A DNA stretch of 42,299 nt. Origin: Planococcus maritimus. Its GTDB lineage: Bacteria; Bacillota; Bacilli; Bacillales_A; Planococcaceae. The notes beneath the pieces are model-generated. The model was not told the DNA's origin. It made no database searches and worked only from the letters and a program-made list of their open reading frames with translations. The stretch spans positions 1 through 42,299 of the forward strand of contig NZ_LTZG01000069.1 of the NCBI RefSeq assembly GCF_001592825.1. The letters run 5' to 3'. The position numbers and the translations under genes were made by a program. Positions 16,970-25,873 of this stretch are shown piece after piece. Each line of letters opens with the position of its first letter. The first letter of the stretch is position 1.

Positions 16970-17953
16970 ATGACACAACTCACCAATATTCCGGCACATC
17001 TCAAGAAAACGGATTTAACGCATTTATTAAAGCAAATGTGGCAAATTCGATTTTTTGAAGAAAAGGTGGACGAATTCTTTGCCAAGGGCATGATCCATGG
17101 AACTACGCATCTAGCAGTCGGGCAGGAAGCTTCGGCAGTGGGTTCAATTGCTGTTTTACAAGAACGCGACAAGATCACGAGCACGCATCGAGGTCACGGA
17201 CATTGCATTGCTAAAGGCGCGGAAGTGAATCGGATGATGGCTGAGTTATTCGGGCGTACCACAGGCTATTGCAAAGGCAAAGGAGGCTCGATGCATATTG
17301 CAGATGTTGATAAAGGCAACTTGGGGGCAAACGGCATTGTCGGGGGCGGATTTGCGATTGCGACGGGTGCCGCTCTGACTTCGCAGATGAAGAACGAAGG
17401 ATATGTGGTTCTTTGTTTCTTTGGCGACGGGGCATCCAACGAAGGCAGTTTTCACGAAGCGTTGAATTTGGCTTCCATCTGGAAGTTGCCGGTGGTTTTC
17501 GTTTGTGAAAACAATCAATACGGCATGTCTGGACCGGCGAAAGAAATGATGAACGTAGAAGATGTGGCAAAACGCGCTGCGGCCTACGGAGTCCCAGGGA
17601 AAGTGGTCGATGGCAACGATGTATTCGATGTTATGAATGGTGTGGGTGAAGCAGTCGAGCGGGCGCGAAACGGAGAAGGGCCTTCTATCATTGAAGCCAA
17701 AACCTACCGCTGGAAAGGACATTCGAAGAGCGATGCCAAAAAGTACCGCACGCGTGAAGAAGAGCAAGAGTGGCGGGCGAAAGACCCGATCGCACGGCTT
17801 CGGGATGCGCTGATCGGGGAAGGCTTACTGACAGAAGAATCAGCAGCTGAAATCAAAGCAGCCGCCAAAAAAGAAATCGAGGATTCCGTTGAATTTTCGA
17901 AAGCCAGCCCAATGCCGACAATCGAGGATTTGATGGAAGACATTTACGCATAA
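16970..17953 (+). CDS. acoA: TPP-dependent dehydrogenase E1 subunit alpha (acetoin dehydrogenase-like)
   Basis: This is a 327-residue E1 alpha. The thiamine-diphosphate motif begins with GDG at 152-154 in FFGDGASNEGSFHEALN and ends with NN at 181-182 in CENNQYGMSGP. THRGHGHCIAKG and the phosphorylation-loop-like YRWKGHSKSDAKKYR are present. The length fits AcoA rather than the longer pyruvate dehydrogenase E1 alpha of Gram-positives. It forms a heterotetramer with the next gene product. The ATG at 16970 follows AAAGGGGG; in-frame upstream sequence covers the promoter and is not coding. It is first gene of a four-gene operon. Confidence 0.88.
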   Translation: MTQLTNIPAHLKKTDLTHLLKQMWQIRFFEEKVDEFFAKGMIHGTTHLAVGQEASAVGSIAVLQERDKITSTHRGHGHCIAKGAEVNRMMAELFGRTTGYCKGKGGSMHIADVDKGNLGANGIVGGGFAIATGAALTSQMKNEGYVVLCFFGDGASNEGSFHEALNLASIWKLPVVFVCENNQYGMSGPAKEMMNVEDVAKRAAAYGVPGKVVDGNDVFDVMNGVGEAVERARNGEGPSIIEAKTYRWKGHSKSDAKKYRTREEEQEWRAKDPIARLRDALIGEGLLTEESAAEIKAAAKKEIEDSVEFSKASPMPTIEDLMEDIYA

Positions 17954-17977
17954 CGTGAAGCAAAGGAGCGGAAGTTG

Positions 17978-18961
17978 ATGAGAGAGTTAACCTATTTAGA
18001 AGCAGTCAGGGAAGCGATGAGCCAAGAAATGCGACAGAATGAGGACGTCTTTATTTTGGGCGAAGATATCGGAGTCTACGGTGGGGCATTTGGAGTAACA
18101 CGCGGCATGATTGAAGAATTTGGCCCCGAACGCATCCGCAACACGCCAATATCGGAGGCCGCTATTTCCGGGACAGCGGTTGGAGCCGCGTTAACCGGTA
18201 TGCGCCCCATCCTGGAACTTCAGTTTTCGGATTTCATGACCATTGCGATGGATAATATGGTCAACCAAGCAGCGAAAATCCGTTATATGTATGGAGGTAA
18301 AGGGAAAGTGCCGATGGTTCTTCGCACGCCAGCTGGATCTGGGACCGGAGCAGCTGCCCAGCATTCTCAAAGCCTAGAAGCGTGGATGGCCCACGTGCCT
18401 GGATTGAAAGTCGTCCAGCCTTCCACTGCCTACGATGCGAAAGGGCTCTTAAAAGCCGCGATCGATGAAGACAATCCGGTTATTTTTTATGAACATAAAT
18501 TATGCTATAAAACCACATCGGATGTGCCCGAAGAATTATACTCCATTCCACTCGGCAAAGCGGATATAAAGCGGGAAGGGAGCGATGTGACCATCGTAGC
18601 GACCGCCATCATGGTGCATAAAGCTTTGGAAGCAGCAGCAAAACTCGAAGAACAAGAAATCAGCGTCGAGGTGATCGACCCTCGTACACTCGTACCGTTA
18701 GATACCGAAACCATTATAGAGTCCGTGAAAAAAACGGGCCGTTTGGTCGTCGTGCACGAAGCGGTCAAACGCGGCGGATTCGGCGGGGAAATTGCCAGCA
18801 CCATCGCTGAAAGCGAAGCCTTCGATTACTTGGATGCGCCAATTATGCGCTTGGGCGGAAAGGCAGTGCCGATTCCTTACAACCCTGAGCTTGAAAAATC
18901 AGCCATTCCCGGCGTCGACGATATTGTGGCAGCTGTAAAAGAAACCTTAAACCGACACTAG
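17978..18961 (+). CDS. acoB: TPP-dependent dehydrogenase E1 subunit beta (acetoin dehydrogenase-like)
   Basis: The 327-residue transketolase-like beta subunit has [36 protein letters not shown], and a C-terminal domain with [17 protein letters not shown] and [14 protein letters not shown]. It builds the active site together with E1 alpha. The ATG at 17978 is about 9 nt from AAAGGAG; a TTG three bases earlier is a possible alternative. It lies 24 bp downstream of E1 alpha. Confidence 0.9.
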   Translation: MRELTYLEAVREAMSQEMRQNEDVFILGEDIGVYGGAFGVTRGMIEEFGPERIRNTPISEAAISGTAVGAALTGMRPILELQFSDFMTIAMDNMVNQAAKIRYMYGGKGKVPMVLRTPAGSGTGAAAQHSQSLEAWMAHVPGLKVVQPSTAYDAKGLLKAAIDEDNPVIFYEHKLCYKTTSDVPEELYSIPLGKADIKREGSDVTIVATAIMVHKALEAAAKLEEQEISVEVIDPRTLVPLDTETIIESVKKTGRLVVVHEAVKRGGFGGEIASTIAESEAFDYLDAPIMRLGGKAVPIPYNPELEKSAIPGVDDIVAAVKETLNRH

Positions 18962-18979
18962 AAAGGAGGAACAGGGTCA

Positions 18980-20341
18980 ATGGCCAAAGAAATATTCATG
19001 CCAAAACTGAGCAGCACGATGCAAGTGGGAACGCTTTTGCAATGGTATAAAAACGAAGGCGATTCCGTTGATGTAGGGGAACCGTTATTTGAAATCATGA
19101 CAGATAAAATCAATATCGAAGTTGAATCTTACGAAGAAGGCATCTTATTGAAAAAATACTTTGAAGAAGATGAAGAAGTGCCGATCAATCATGTCGTGGG
19201 ATATATCGGTGAAGCAGGTGAGCCAGTACCAGATGCGCCACCGGGTGAATCTGGCGGTAGCCAAAAGGCAGATGATATAAGTGATTCCCGCCAAGCTCAA
19301 GTAGAGGATTTAACCGAGCAAGGAATCAGTGAAACGTCCGCTCAACAAGAAACTGCTGACGCAAATGGCAAAAAACTTCGCGCAACTCCCGCAGCTAGAA
19401 GGATAGCGAGAGAAGAAAACATCACCTTGTCAGAAGTATCAGGTTCTGGACCGAACGGACGGATTCATCAAGCAGATGTGATGAGTTTCGCTTCAACTGA
19501 ACAGCCGGTGAAGGCGACACCGCTTGCACAAAAAGTAGCTGCCGCTGAAGGTGTTGACTTACAGGGAATAAAAGGCTCTGGCGCGAACGGAAAGATTAAG
19601 CGAACTGATGTAGAAAATGCGATACCACCAGATGCTTCTCCTGCTACAACTACGGCAAAACGCGTAAAAATGGAAGGCATCCGAAAAGTCGTGGCGCAAC
19701 GTATGCTGCAAAGCAAAACAACTGCGCCTCATGTAACCTTAACGACAGAAGTGGACATGTCACAAGCCATCAGCCTGCGCAAACAATTGCTTGAGCCGAT
19801 TGAGCAACAAACCGGTTACCGTGTTTCTTATACCGAAATCATTATGAAAGCGGTCGCATTTTCCTTGAAGCAACACCCTCACATCAACGTTTCGTTGGAA
19901 GGGAACGAAATTGTCTATAAAGACGAGATCAATCTCGGTCTGGCAGTGGCTGTCGATAACGGCCTAATCGTACCCGTGATTCAGCATGTAGACCAAAAAG
20001 GCTTGTCAGCGTTAACTGCAGACTGCAAGCGCCTAGGGATAGCCGCGCGCGACAATAAAGTCAAACCGCAAGAAATGTCGGGAGGCACTTTTACCGTCAG
20101 CAATTTAGGCATGTATGCCATCGATGCCTTCACGCCGGTCATCAATCAGCCAGAGTCCGCGATTCTTGGAGTAGGGCGCATCAACGAAAAACCAGTCGGC
20201 GTTAATGGTGCCATCGAGCTTCGGCCGATGATGGTCTTAAGTTTGTCATTTGACCACCGGGTGATTGACGGGGCGCCGGCCGCTGCCTTCTTGACGGAAC
20301 TGAAAGAAGTACTGGAACAGCCTATTAAATTATTGGTGTAA
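18980..20341 (+). CDS. acoC: Dihydrolipoamide acyltransferase E2 with two peripheral-subunit-binding domains
   Basis: The 453-residue E2 starts with a lipoyl domain (lipoylated K43 in MTDKINIEV). An acidic linker leads to two consecutive E3/E1-binding domains: residues about 132-168 (RATPAARRIAREENITL...GSGPNGRI) and about 177-213 (KATPLAQKVAAAEGVDL...GSGANGKI). The catalytic domain ends with FDHRVIDG (H426, D430). It transfers the acyl group to CoA and forms the complex core. Most E2 chains have one binding domain, so the doubling is notable. It is preceded by AAAGGAGG. Confidence 0.92.
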   Translation: MAKEIFMPKLSSTMQVGTLLQWYKNEGDSVDVGEPLFEIMTDKINIEVESYEEGILLKKYFEEDEEVPINHVVGYIGEAGEPVPDAPPGESGGSQKADDISDSRQAQVEDLTEQGISETSAQQETADANGKKLRATPAARRIAREENITLSEVSGSGPNGRIHQADVMSFASTEQPVKATPLAQKVAAAEGVDLQGIKGSGANGKIKRTDVENAIPPDASPATTTAKRVKMEGIRKVVAQRMLQSKTTAPHVTLTTEVDMSQAISLRKQLLEPIEQQTGYRVSYTEIIMKAVAFSLKQHPHINVSLEGNEIVYKDEINLGLAVAVDNGLIVPVIQHVDQKGLSALTADCKRLGIAARDNKVKPQEMSGGTFTVSNLGMYAIDAFTPVINQPESAILGVGRINEKPVGVNGAIELRPMMVLSLSFDHRVIDGAPAAAFLTELKEVLEQPIKLLV

Positions 20342-20354
20342 GGAGTAGATGCTA

Positions 20355-21737
20355 GTGAATAGTTACGATGTGGTGGTGCTTGGCGGCGGCCCTGGAGGCT
20401 ATGTGGCTGCAATCCGCGCAGCGAAACTTGGGAAAACCGTTGCCTTAATCGAAGCGCAAGACCTCGGAGGCACATGTTTGAATAGAGGCTGTATTCCCTC
20501 TAAAACATTGCTGCGGCATGCGGAAGTGATTGAAACAATTGAAAAAGCTAAAAACTGGGGCATTGAAACTGGGGAAATGACATTATCGCTTTCCAAAATG
20601 ATGGCCCGTAAAGATGCAATCATTCAACAATTAAGAAATGGGATTTCTCATTTATTGAAGCAAGGCAAAATTGATGTCTTCAACGGCTTTGGGGAAGTCC
20701 AGGAAGCTGGCAAAATCACGATTCAATCTGCGGGCAAAGAAGAAGTTATTCGCGGGAATAACCTGATCTTAGCTACTGGTTCGCGTCCGCTCTTCCCACC
20801 GATTGAAGGCATCGAAGACGCAAGCTATTACACCAGCGATACTATTTTCGATATTGAAAAAATTCCGCAATCGATGGTGATTGTTGGAGGGGGCATCATC
20901 GGCGTGGAACTCGCGTGTATTTTCGCCAGCTTAAATGTTCAGGTAAGCATTATCGAAATGAGCGACCGAATCGTTCCGAGTGAAGAACCGGAAGCGTCCA
21001 AAGCCCTTGCAAGAGCCTTGAAAAAGAAGCGGATTTCCATCTCGACGAGTACAAAAGTGATGAACATTGAACAGCAAGGTGACCATCAGCTCGTCCATGT
21101 GACAGCCGAGAATGGCAAAACTACGACGCTCGAGACCGATGTGCTATTGATGGCTGTTGGTAGAGCACCCAACACCTCTGCATTTTCAAAATTAGACCTA
21201 GAAATGGAGGGCCCTTTTGTAAAAGTGAATAAGGAAATGCGGACGAGCAATCCTGCTGTTTATGCAGTAGGAGATGTCACAGGTGGATGGCAGCTTGCCC
21301 ATGTCGCTAGTGCAGAAGGGGTCGTTGCAGCGGCCAATGCAACGGGAGGAAGTGAGACCATAGACTACCGAATGGTCCCGCGCTGTGTATACACCAGTCC
21401 GGAAATTGCCAGTGTTGGCTTGACGGAAAAAGAAGCAAGCGAACAAGGGATCGACTACAAAGTCGTCAAAGTCGACCACGCAGGAAACGGCCGGGCTTTG
21501 GCGCAGGATGAGAAAGAAGGATTCACTAAATTAATTGCGGGCACCGAGTATGGAGAAATCCTAGGGGTGTTGATGGTCGGGCCACATGTAACGGAAATGA
21601 TTGCGGAACCTTCCGCCTATATTCATTTAGAGGGGACTGTCGATGAACTGGCTTCGATGATACATGCCCACCCCACGATCACTGAGAGCTTGTATGAAGC
21701 CGCCGCCGCGTGGTCTGGAAAAGGTATCCACCATTAA
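20355..21737 (+). CDS. lpdA: Dihydrolipoamide dehydrogenase E3
   Basis: The 460-residue flavoprotein has the FAD motif VVVLGGGPGGYVAAI, redox-active cysteines C41 and C46 in GGTCLNRGCIPSK, the NAD motif VIVGGGIIGVELA, and a C-terminal HAHPTITESLYEAA (His-Glu dyad). It reoxidises the lipoyl arm of E2 with NAD. The start is taken as GTG at 20355, 9 nt after AGGAG; the ATG at 20349 is only 3 nt from the ribosome site. It closes the four-gene dehydrogenase operon. Confidence 0.95.
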   Translation: MNSYDVVVLGGGPGGYVAAIRAAKLGKTVALIEAQDLGGTCLNRGCIPSKTLLRHAEVIETIEKAKNWGIETGEMTLSLSKMMARKDAIIQQLRNGISHLLKQGKIDVFNGFGEVQEAGKITIQSAGKEEVIRGNNLILATGSRPLFPPIEGIEDASYYTSDTIFDIEKIPQSMVIVGGGIIGVELACIFASLNVQVSIIEMSDRIVPSEEPEASKALARALKKKRISISTSTKVMNIEQQGDHQLVHVTAENGKTTTLETDVLLMAVGRAPNTSAFSKLDLEMEGPFVKVNKEMRTSNPAVYAVGDVTGGWQLAHVASAEGVVAAANATGGSETIDYRMVPRCVYTSPEIASVGLTEKEASEQGIDYKVVKVDHAGNGRALAQDEKEGFTKLIAGTEYGEILGVLMVGPHVTEMIAEPSAYIHLEGTVDELASMIHAHPTITESLYEAAAAWSGKGIHH

Positions 21738-21792
21738 CGCCATGACAGATAGAAAAAATTGGAGATTGTCCAATAATCGAACGACAACGGGC

Positions 21793-21869
21793 GAACACAT
21801 GTAGTATAGTTATTCATAAGAAGAACCGGCCTGAAAGCAGTAAGTGCAAACAAATGAAAGCGGTTAACT
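21793..21869 (+). promoter_or_regulatory. Possible operator half-site and cre-like site upstream of the SorC-type gene
   Basis: GAACACATGT (21793-21802) resembles the conserved GAACAAATGT of the two operators at 9 of 10 positions, but I see no inverted partner. A -10-like TATAGT follows at 21805 without a good -35. ATGAAAGCGGTTAACT (21854-21869) agrees with the cre consensus at 14 of 16 positions. These suggest weak autoregulation and catabolite control of the regulator gene. Confidence 0.35.
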
Positions 21870-21918
21870 CTCCGCATTCATAAAGGTTCTAGTTTATGAA
21901 AAAGTAGGTGCAGTGCGG

Positions 21919-22854
21919 ATGAATTGGGATGAACGCAGGCAAATAGTGAAAGTGGCAACATTGTATTATTTTGAAGGACTGACACAAGCAGAGATTGCCA
22001 AAAAAATCGGTGTGTCCCGTCCGTTGATTTCCAAATTACTGAACAAAGCAAAAGAGCATGGAATCGTCGAGATTTATATCAGAGATGAAAATGCGCACAC
22101 CGTGGAATTGGAACATCAGCTTGAAAGAAAGTACGGTCTAAAAGAAGCAATCGTCATTCCAACAGCGGGCAGAAATTCGGATATGATCAAACACTCTTTA
22201 GGAAAAGCGGCTTCTTTCTATGTCTCCAAAAACATAGAGGGAGCTAAAAAACTCGGCATCTCCTGGGGCAGCACCTTGGAAAAATTCGTTCAGGAGTATC
22301 CTTACGAACAGCACCAGCAGCTGAAAATCATCCCATTGGTTGGCGGAATGGGCAGTAAATTGGTGGAAATTCACTCCAATCTGCTTGCCTATCAGTTAGC
22401 GCAGAAAATGAATGCGACTTGCTCCTATTTATACGCTCCCGCTATGGTAGAAAGCGAGGAGTTGAAAAAGCGCCTGATTCAATCGGAAGATATCGCCTTG
22501 GTTCTCGAAGAAGGGCGAAATGTCGACATGGCGGTGGTCGGGCTTGGGACTCCATTTGAAGAATCCACGATGACGACAATGGAATATTTAAAAGATGAAA
22601 ATTTGAAGTCTTTGAAAGATGCCGGAGCAGTAGGCGACATTGGTTCGCGGTTCTACGACCATGAAGGCAAGCAAATTGCACATCCTTTAAATGACTTGGT
22701 CATCGGTCTTGATATTGAAGAATACAAACGCATACCTGAAGTCATTGGAATCGTTGAAGGTGTCCACAAGGCAGAAAGCATCAAAGCGGCTTTGAAAGGC
22801 GGCTTTTTGGATGTATTGGTAATTGATGATACGTTGGCGGCTTTGCTCTTATAA
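21919..22854 (+). CDS. SorC-family sugar-binding transcriptional regulator
   Basis: The 311-residue protein has an N-terminal HTH (GLTQAEIAKKIGVSRPLISKLL, about residues 20-42) and the SorC effector-binding domain of the sugar-isomerase fold (GISWGSTLEKFVQEY, PLVGGMGSKLVEIHSN, AVVGLGTP, VGDIGSRFYD, VIGIVEGVHKAESIKAAL). SorC proteins bind sugar phosphates and control catabolic operons. The ATG at 21919 follows GTAGGTG. Its position after the dehydrogenase operon and the shared operators upstream of both operons make it their likely regulator; the effector is probably a phosphorylated intermediate (inference). Confidence 0.92.
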   Translation: MNWDERRQIVKVATLYYFEGLTQAEIAKKIGVSRPLISKLLNKAKEHGIVEIYIRDENAHTVELEHQLERKYGLKEAIVIPTAGRNSDMIKHSLGKAASFYVSKNIEGAKKLGISWGSTLEKFVQEYPYEQHQQLKIIPLVGGMGSKLVEIHSNLLAYQLAQKMNATCSYLYAPAMVESEELKKRLIQSEDIALVLEEGRNVDMAVVGLGTPFEESTMTTMEYLKDENLKSLKDAGAVGDIGSRFYDHEGKQIAHPLNDLVIGLDIEEYKRIPEVIGIVEGVHKAESIKAALKGGFLDVLVIDDTLAALLL

Positions 22855-22860
22855 GCAAGA

Positions 22861-22903
22861 AGCTGCCGAAGCGGAGGGAATTTCCGTTTCGGCAGCTTTT
22901 TTA
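22861..22903 (+). terminator. Terminator after the SorC-type gene
   Basis: AGCTGCCGAAGCGGA pairs with TCCGTTTCGGCAGCT (one G-T pair) and is followed by six T. Confidence 0.93.
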
Positions 22904-23018
22904 CGTCTATCCAACATCCGCAATAATTTGAACAAATCAGACCTTTGATTGAACCGAAATTGAAAATTTTAGGATATACTAATTTTCAGTAAATACTTGT
23001 AAATGAGGAGAATAGAAA

Positions 23019-23843
23019 ATGAAAGAACTTGTTTGCACCACATGCGGCGTACAAATAGAAAGCACAGAAACGGTGCCATCGCAGTGTTTGATCTGTACCG
23101 AACACCGACAATATGTTAGTCCTAAAGGGCAAACGTGGACGACACTGGAGGAGATGGTTCGATTTAATACTTATGAAAATAATATTTTGTTAGAAGAGCA
23201 AGGGCTCTCAAGTATAAGGACTGAACCAAGTTTTGCGATTGGCCAAACTGCGTACTTGGTTCAAGGAAAGAACTTCAATATCCTATGGGATTGCATAAGC
23301 TATCTCGACGCTCTAACTATCGAAACAATCAAAGCTCTCGGAGGAATCGATGCCATTGCCTTGTCCCACCCGCATTACTATTCAACTCAGGTGGAATGGG
23401 CTGAAACCTTCGATGCGAAGATTTATATTCATGAAGATGATAGACAATGGGTGACGAGACCGAGTGATCGAATGATTTTTTGGTCAGGCGAATCATTGGA
23501 AGTTGCAGAAGGGTTTACGCTGCACCGGATCGGTGGCCACTTCAAAGGCGCAGCCATCCTGGAATGGAAAAAAGGAAATACCAGCAAAGGCGTATTACTG
23601 ACAGGCGATATCGTCCGCGTCGTGGCAGACCGCAATTGGGTCAGTTTCATGTATAGCTATCCAAACTTTATCCCCTTGCCGGCAGCAACTGTCGAAAGAA
23701 TGGCGGATCAGCTAAACGACATCCGCTTCGACCGCATATACGATGCGTTTCATCGAACTGTGCTAAATGACGCGGGTAAAGTGGTACAAAAATCGGCAAA
23801 AAGGTATGTGGATGCGTTGAATGGGGTGCTTTTTGATACATAA
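23019..23843 (+). CDS. MBL-fold protein with zinc ribbon and incomplete metal motif
   Basis: This is a 274-residue protein. Residues 6-26 form a zinc ribbon (CTTC and CLIC pairs). The metallo-beta-lactamase-like part has HPHYYS at 117-122 where active enzymes have HxHxDH, so the Asp and third His are replaced. Later elements, GGHFKGAAI and LLTGDIV, are retained. It may bind one metal or none; hydrolase activity is uncertain. The start follows AGGAG with good spacing. It stands alone between two terminators. Confidence 0.8.
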   Translation: MKELVCTTCGVQIESTETVPSQCLICTEHRQYVSPKGQTWTTLEEMVRFNTYENNILLEEQGLSSIRTEPSFAIGQTAYLVQGKNFNILWDCISYLDALTIETIKALGGIDAIALSHPHYYSTQVEWAETFDAKIYIHEDDRQWVTRPSDRMIFWSGESLEVAEGFTLHRIGGHFKGAAILEWKKGNTSKGVLLTGDIVRVVADRNWVSFMYSYPNFIPLPAATVERMADQLNDIRFDRIYDAFHRTVLNDAGKVVQKSAKRYVDALNGVLFDT

Positions 23844-23887
23844 TGATGGAAAAGCTATTTTATATTCCATTATCGAGAACAAATCTG

Positions 23888-23893
23888 TAGAAT
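23888..23893 (+). promoter_or_regulatory. Possible -10 element of the riboswitch transcript
   Basis: TAGAAT lies 20 bp upstream of the aptamer; the -35 position (TTCCAT, 17-bp spacer) is weak. Confidence 0.35.
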
Positions 23894-23912
23894 GAAAGCG
23901 AACTGGAAAATT

Positions 23913-23984
23913 GCAGCTAGGGTTCCGCTATCTAGATAGGCCTGCGACCGAGGGCTGCATCTTTTACTCTACGTAAAAGGCACC
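23913..23984 (+). ncRNA. ykkC-family riboswitch aptamer (nucleoside-diphosphate subtype likely)
   Basis: The sequence shows the ykkC hallmark CTAGGGTTCCG, followed by a perfect P2 hairpin (CTATC-TA-GATAG), then CTGCGACCGAG. The element is closed by a P1 stem GCAGC/GCTGC (23913-23917 with 23954-23958). A P3-like hairpin (CTTTTAC/GTAAAAG, 23961-23979) and CACC follow. The CTGCGACCGAG segment differs from the CTGGTCCGAG of guanidine-I riboswitches. ykkC subtype 2c RNAs, which sense ADP and dADP, are known for sitting upstream of NUDIX hydrolases, as here. The class call rests on motif recognition; the subtype call rests mainly on gene context. Confidence 0.75.
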
Positions 23985-23993
23985 TATTGACAT

Positions 23994-24060
23994 AAAAGGT
24001 CCGAGGGGAAAGGTTCAACGTATTTGGCATGCGTTGAATTCTTTCTTCTCGGGCCTTTTT
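23994..24060 (+). terminator. Riboswitch expression-platform terminator
   Basis: A long hairpin, AAAAGGTCCGAGGGGAAAG...TTCAACG paired with CGTTGAA...CTTTCTTCTCGGGCCTTTTT, sits between the aptamer and the NUDIX ribosome binding site and ends in T5. That is the arrangement of a transcriptional attenuator. Confidence 0.85.
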
Positions 24061-24083
24061 ATTATGAGAAGGAGGTTTATGGG

Positions 24084-24572
24084 ATGAAAAAGATCGATGA
24101 GTTAAAAGCGGGGGTCGCGGTGGTAATCCTAAATGAACAGAAGCAAGTCTTGTTGCAGAAAAGAGCGGATGTACAATTATGGGGCATTCCTTCAGGACAT
24201 GTGGAGATAGGCGAAACAGTTGCTGAGGCAGCTATTCGCGAAGTAAAAGAGGAGACTAATTTGGAGGTGAAAATTACCAAGTTAATAGGAGTGTACTCGG
24301 ATCCTGATTCACAGGTTTTTGCATATCCAAAAGGCCAAACAGTGCATTTTATCACGACTTGCTTTCTTGCTGAAATTACAGGGGGAACTTTGCAATGCAA
24401 TTCGAGTGAGTCGGTAGATGTTAAGTTCTTTAAAGCAAAAGAGCTTCCAGTTGACTTACTGAAGATGCATCCTGAGTGGTTGAACGATGCACTAGCTATG
24501 AACGAAGCAGCATTTATCCATAGCTTAAATAAGCGATTTTGGCTTAAAGAGGAGATGGAGAAGACAAGGTAG
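24084..24572 (+). CDS. NUDIX hydrolase under riboswitch control
   Basis: The 162-residue protein carries the NUDIX box G38-x5-E44-x7-R52-E53-x2-E56-E57 (starting GHVEIGETVAEAAIREVKEE), with Asn where Gly usually follows EET. It hydrolyses a nucleoside diphosphate linked to another group; the riboswitch context points to ADP-related or dNDP-related substrates (inference). The ATG at 24084 is 7 nt after AAGGAGGT. Sequence upstream in frame belongs to the terminator and is not coding. Confidence 0.9.
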   Translation: MKKIDELKAGVAVVILNEQKQVLLQKRADVQLWGIPSGHVEIGETVAEAAIREVKEETNLEVKITKLIGVYSDPDSQVFAYPKGQTVHFITTCFLAEITGGTLQCNSSESVDVKFFKAKELPVDLLKMHPEWLNDALAMNEAAFIHSLNKRFWLKEEMEKTR

Positions 24573-24668
24573 AAGTATATAAAGCATAATAAGGAAAACT
24601 TGGAATCGGGAAAGTGTTGTTTGATCTTAATGGACTTTATAGTGATTTTATTGAAAGGCGGAATGTCT

Positions 24669-25646
24669 ATGCAATACAATCTGAAAGAGATCAGGAGCAA
24701 TGTCGATGATGAATTGTCAATTAAGTCAAGCAACGCAGTGATTTTGATGTGTGCCATTTTCATCGCGTCCATCGGTTTAAACTTGAACTCTATTCCGGTG
24801 GTGATCGGCGCGATGCTTATTTCACCGTTAATGAACCCAATACTTGGGCTTGGTCTATCGTTAGGGATATCCGACATGAGCTTGTTTTACAAGGCATTGC
24901 GTCTACTAGGAGTCCAGTTGGGAATCAGTATATTGACTTCCTTCCTTTATTTTTCATTTTCCCCGATTACGCAAGCCAGTGATGAAATTATTGCCAGAAC
25001 TTTCCCGACCATTTGGGATGTGTTGATCGCTTTTGCTGGAGGAACAGCAGGCTGGATTGGCTTGCGCAAGAAGGTTGCGAATAATATCGTGCCAGGGGTC
25101 GCTATTGCAACAGCACTGATGCCGCCAGTTTGTACGATAGGTTATGCTTTATCGGCTCAGGACCTGTCGTATTTTATAGGGGCAGGCTACCTCTTCCTAA
25201 TAAACTGCAGTTTCATTTTAATTGCGACCTTTATCGGCGTGAAAGTATTGCTTCGCAGCGATAAAAGCTTGCAGCTGACGAAGAAAAAACGCATCAATAC
25301 GTATATCGCCGTCTTAACGTTTTTAGTTGCGATACCAAGCCTATTCAGTGCTTATGTGTTAATACGCCAAGACTTGGAAACTCTCAATATGGAACGTTTT
25401 ATTGATGAAGAATTCAAGGAAACAGTCGTCCTCAATTATGTCTATGATGACGATCGCCAGCTCTTAATTGTAACAACTTTGGGCAATCGATTCGATGAGA
25501 TTGAAAGAGAGGAATTGAATGATAGTTTATCGAATTACGGGTTTGACGAATTAGAACTGACATTAATACAAATACCAGACTTAAATCAATTAGATAAACA
25601 AGGTTTGGAAGAGCTATTCCAAAGTCGAACTTTATGGCAATGGTGA
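24669..25646 (+). CDS. DUF389 family membrane protein
   Basis: The 325-residue protein has about six membrane helices. It shows the DUF389 core SSNAVILMCAIFIASIGLNLNS-IPVVIGAMLISPLMNPILG and GVAIATALMPPVCTIGYALS, then a cytosolic C-terminal domain (about 225-325). The function of the family is unknown; transport is sometimes suggested. The ATG at 24669 lies 10 nt after AAAGG. It is 97 bp after the NUDIX gene, possibly on the same transcript. Confidence 0.88.
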   Translation: MQYNLKEIRSNVDDELSIKSSNAVILMCAIFIASIGLNLNSIPVVIGAMLISPLMNPILGLGLSLGISDMSLFYKALRLLGVQLGISILTSFLYFSFSPITQASDEIIARTFPTIWDVLIAFAGGTAGWIGLRKKVANNIVPGVAIATALMPPVCTIGYALSAQDLSYFIGAGYLFLINCSFILIATFIGVKVLLRSDKSLQLTKKKRINTYIAVLTFLVAIPSLFSAYVLIRQDLETLNMERFIDEEFKETVVLNYVYDDDRQLLIVTTLGNRFDEIEREELNDSLSNYGFDELELTLIQIPDLNQLDKQGLEELFQSRTLWQW

Positions 25647-25873
25647 TTTAGGGGATTTTCAATTACGTACCCAGCTCCAAACATTCAAGGTTCACAGGCA
25701 TTTGTCTTCATGTTTAGGGCGAATGAATACCATGACGAGTAAGAATGAAATATTTACTAATAAATATTTACTTTCCAAATTCTAGTGGTAATCTATTAAT
25801 AACTAAAACAATCAATCAATGCTTTCACCGAATTTAGTTTTTAGTTACAGTCTAGTTAAGGAGCGAAGTCCCG

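Noticed and set aside
24024..24083. Longer start for the riboswitch-controlled NUDIX gene at 24024.
   Set aside because: This stretch is one arm of the terminator hairpin; the AAGGAGGT site fixes the ATG at 24084.
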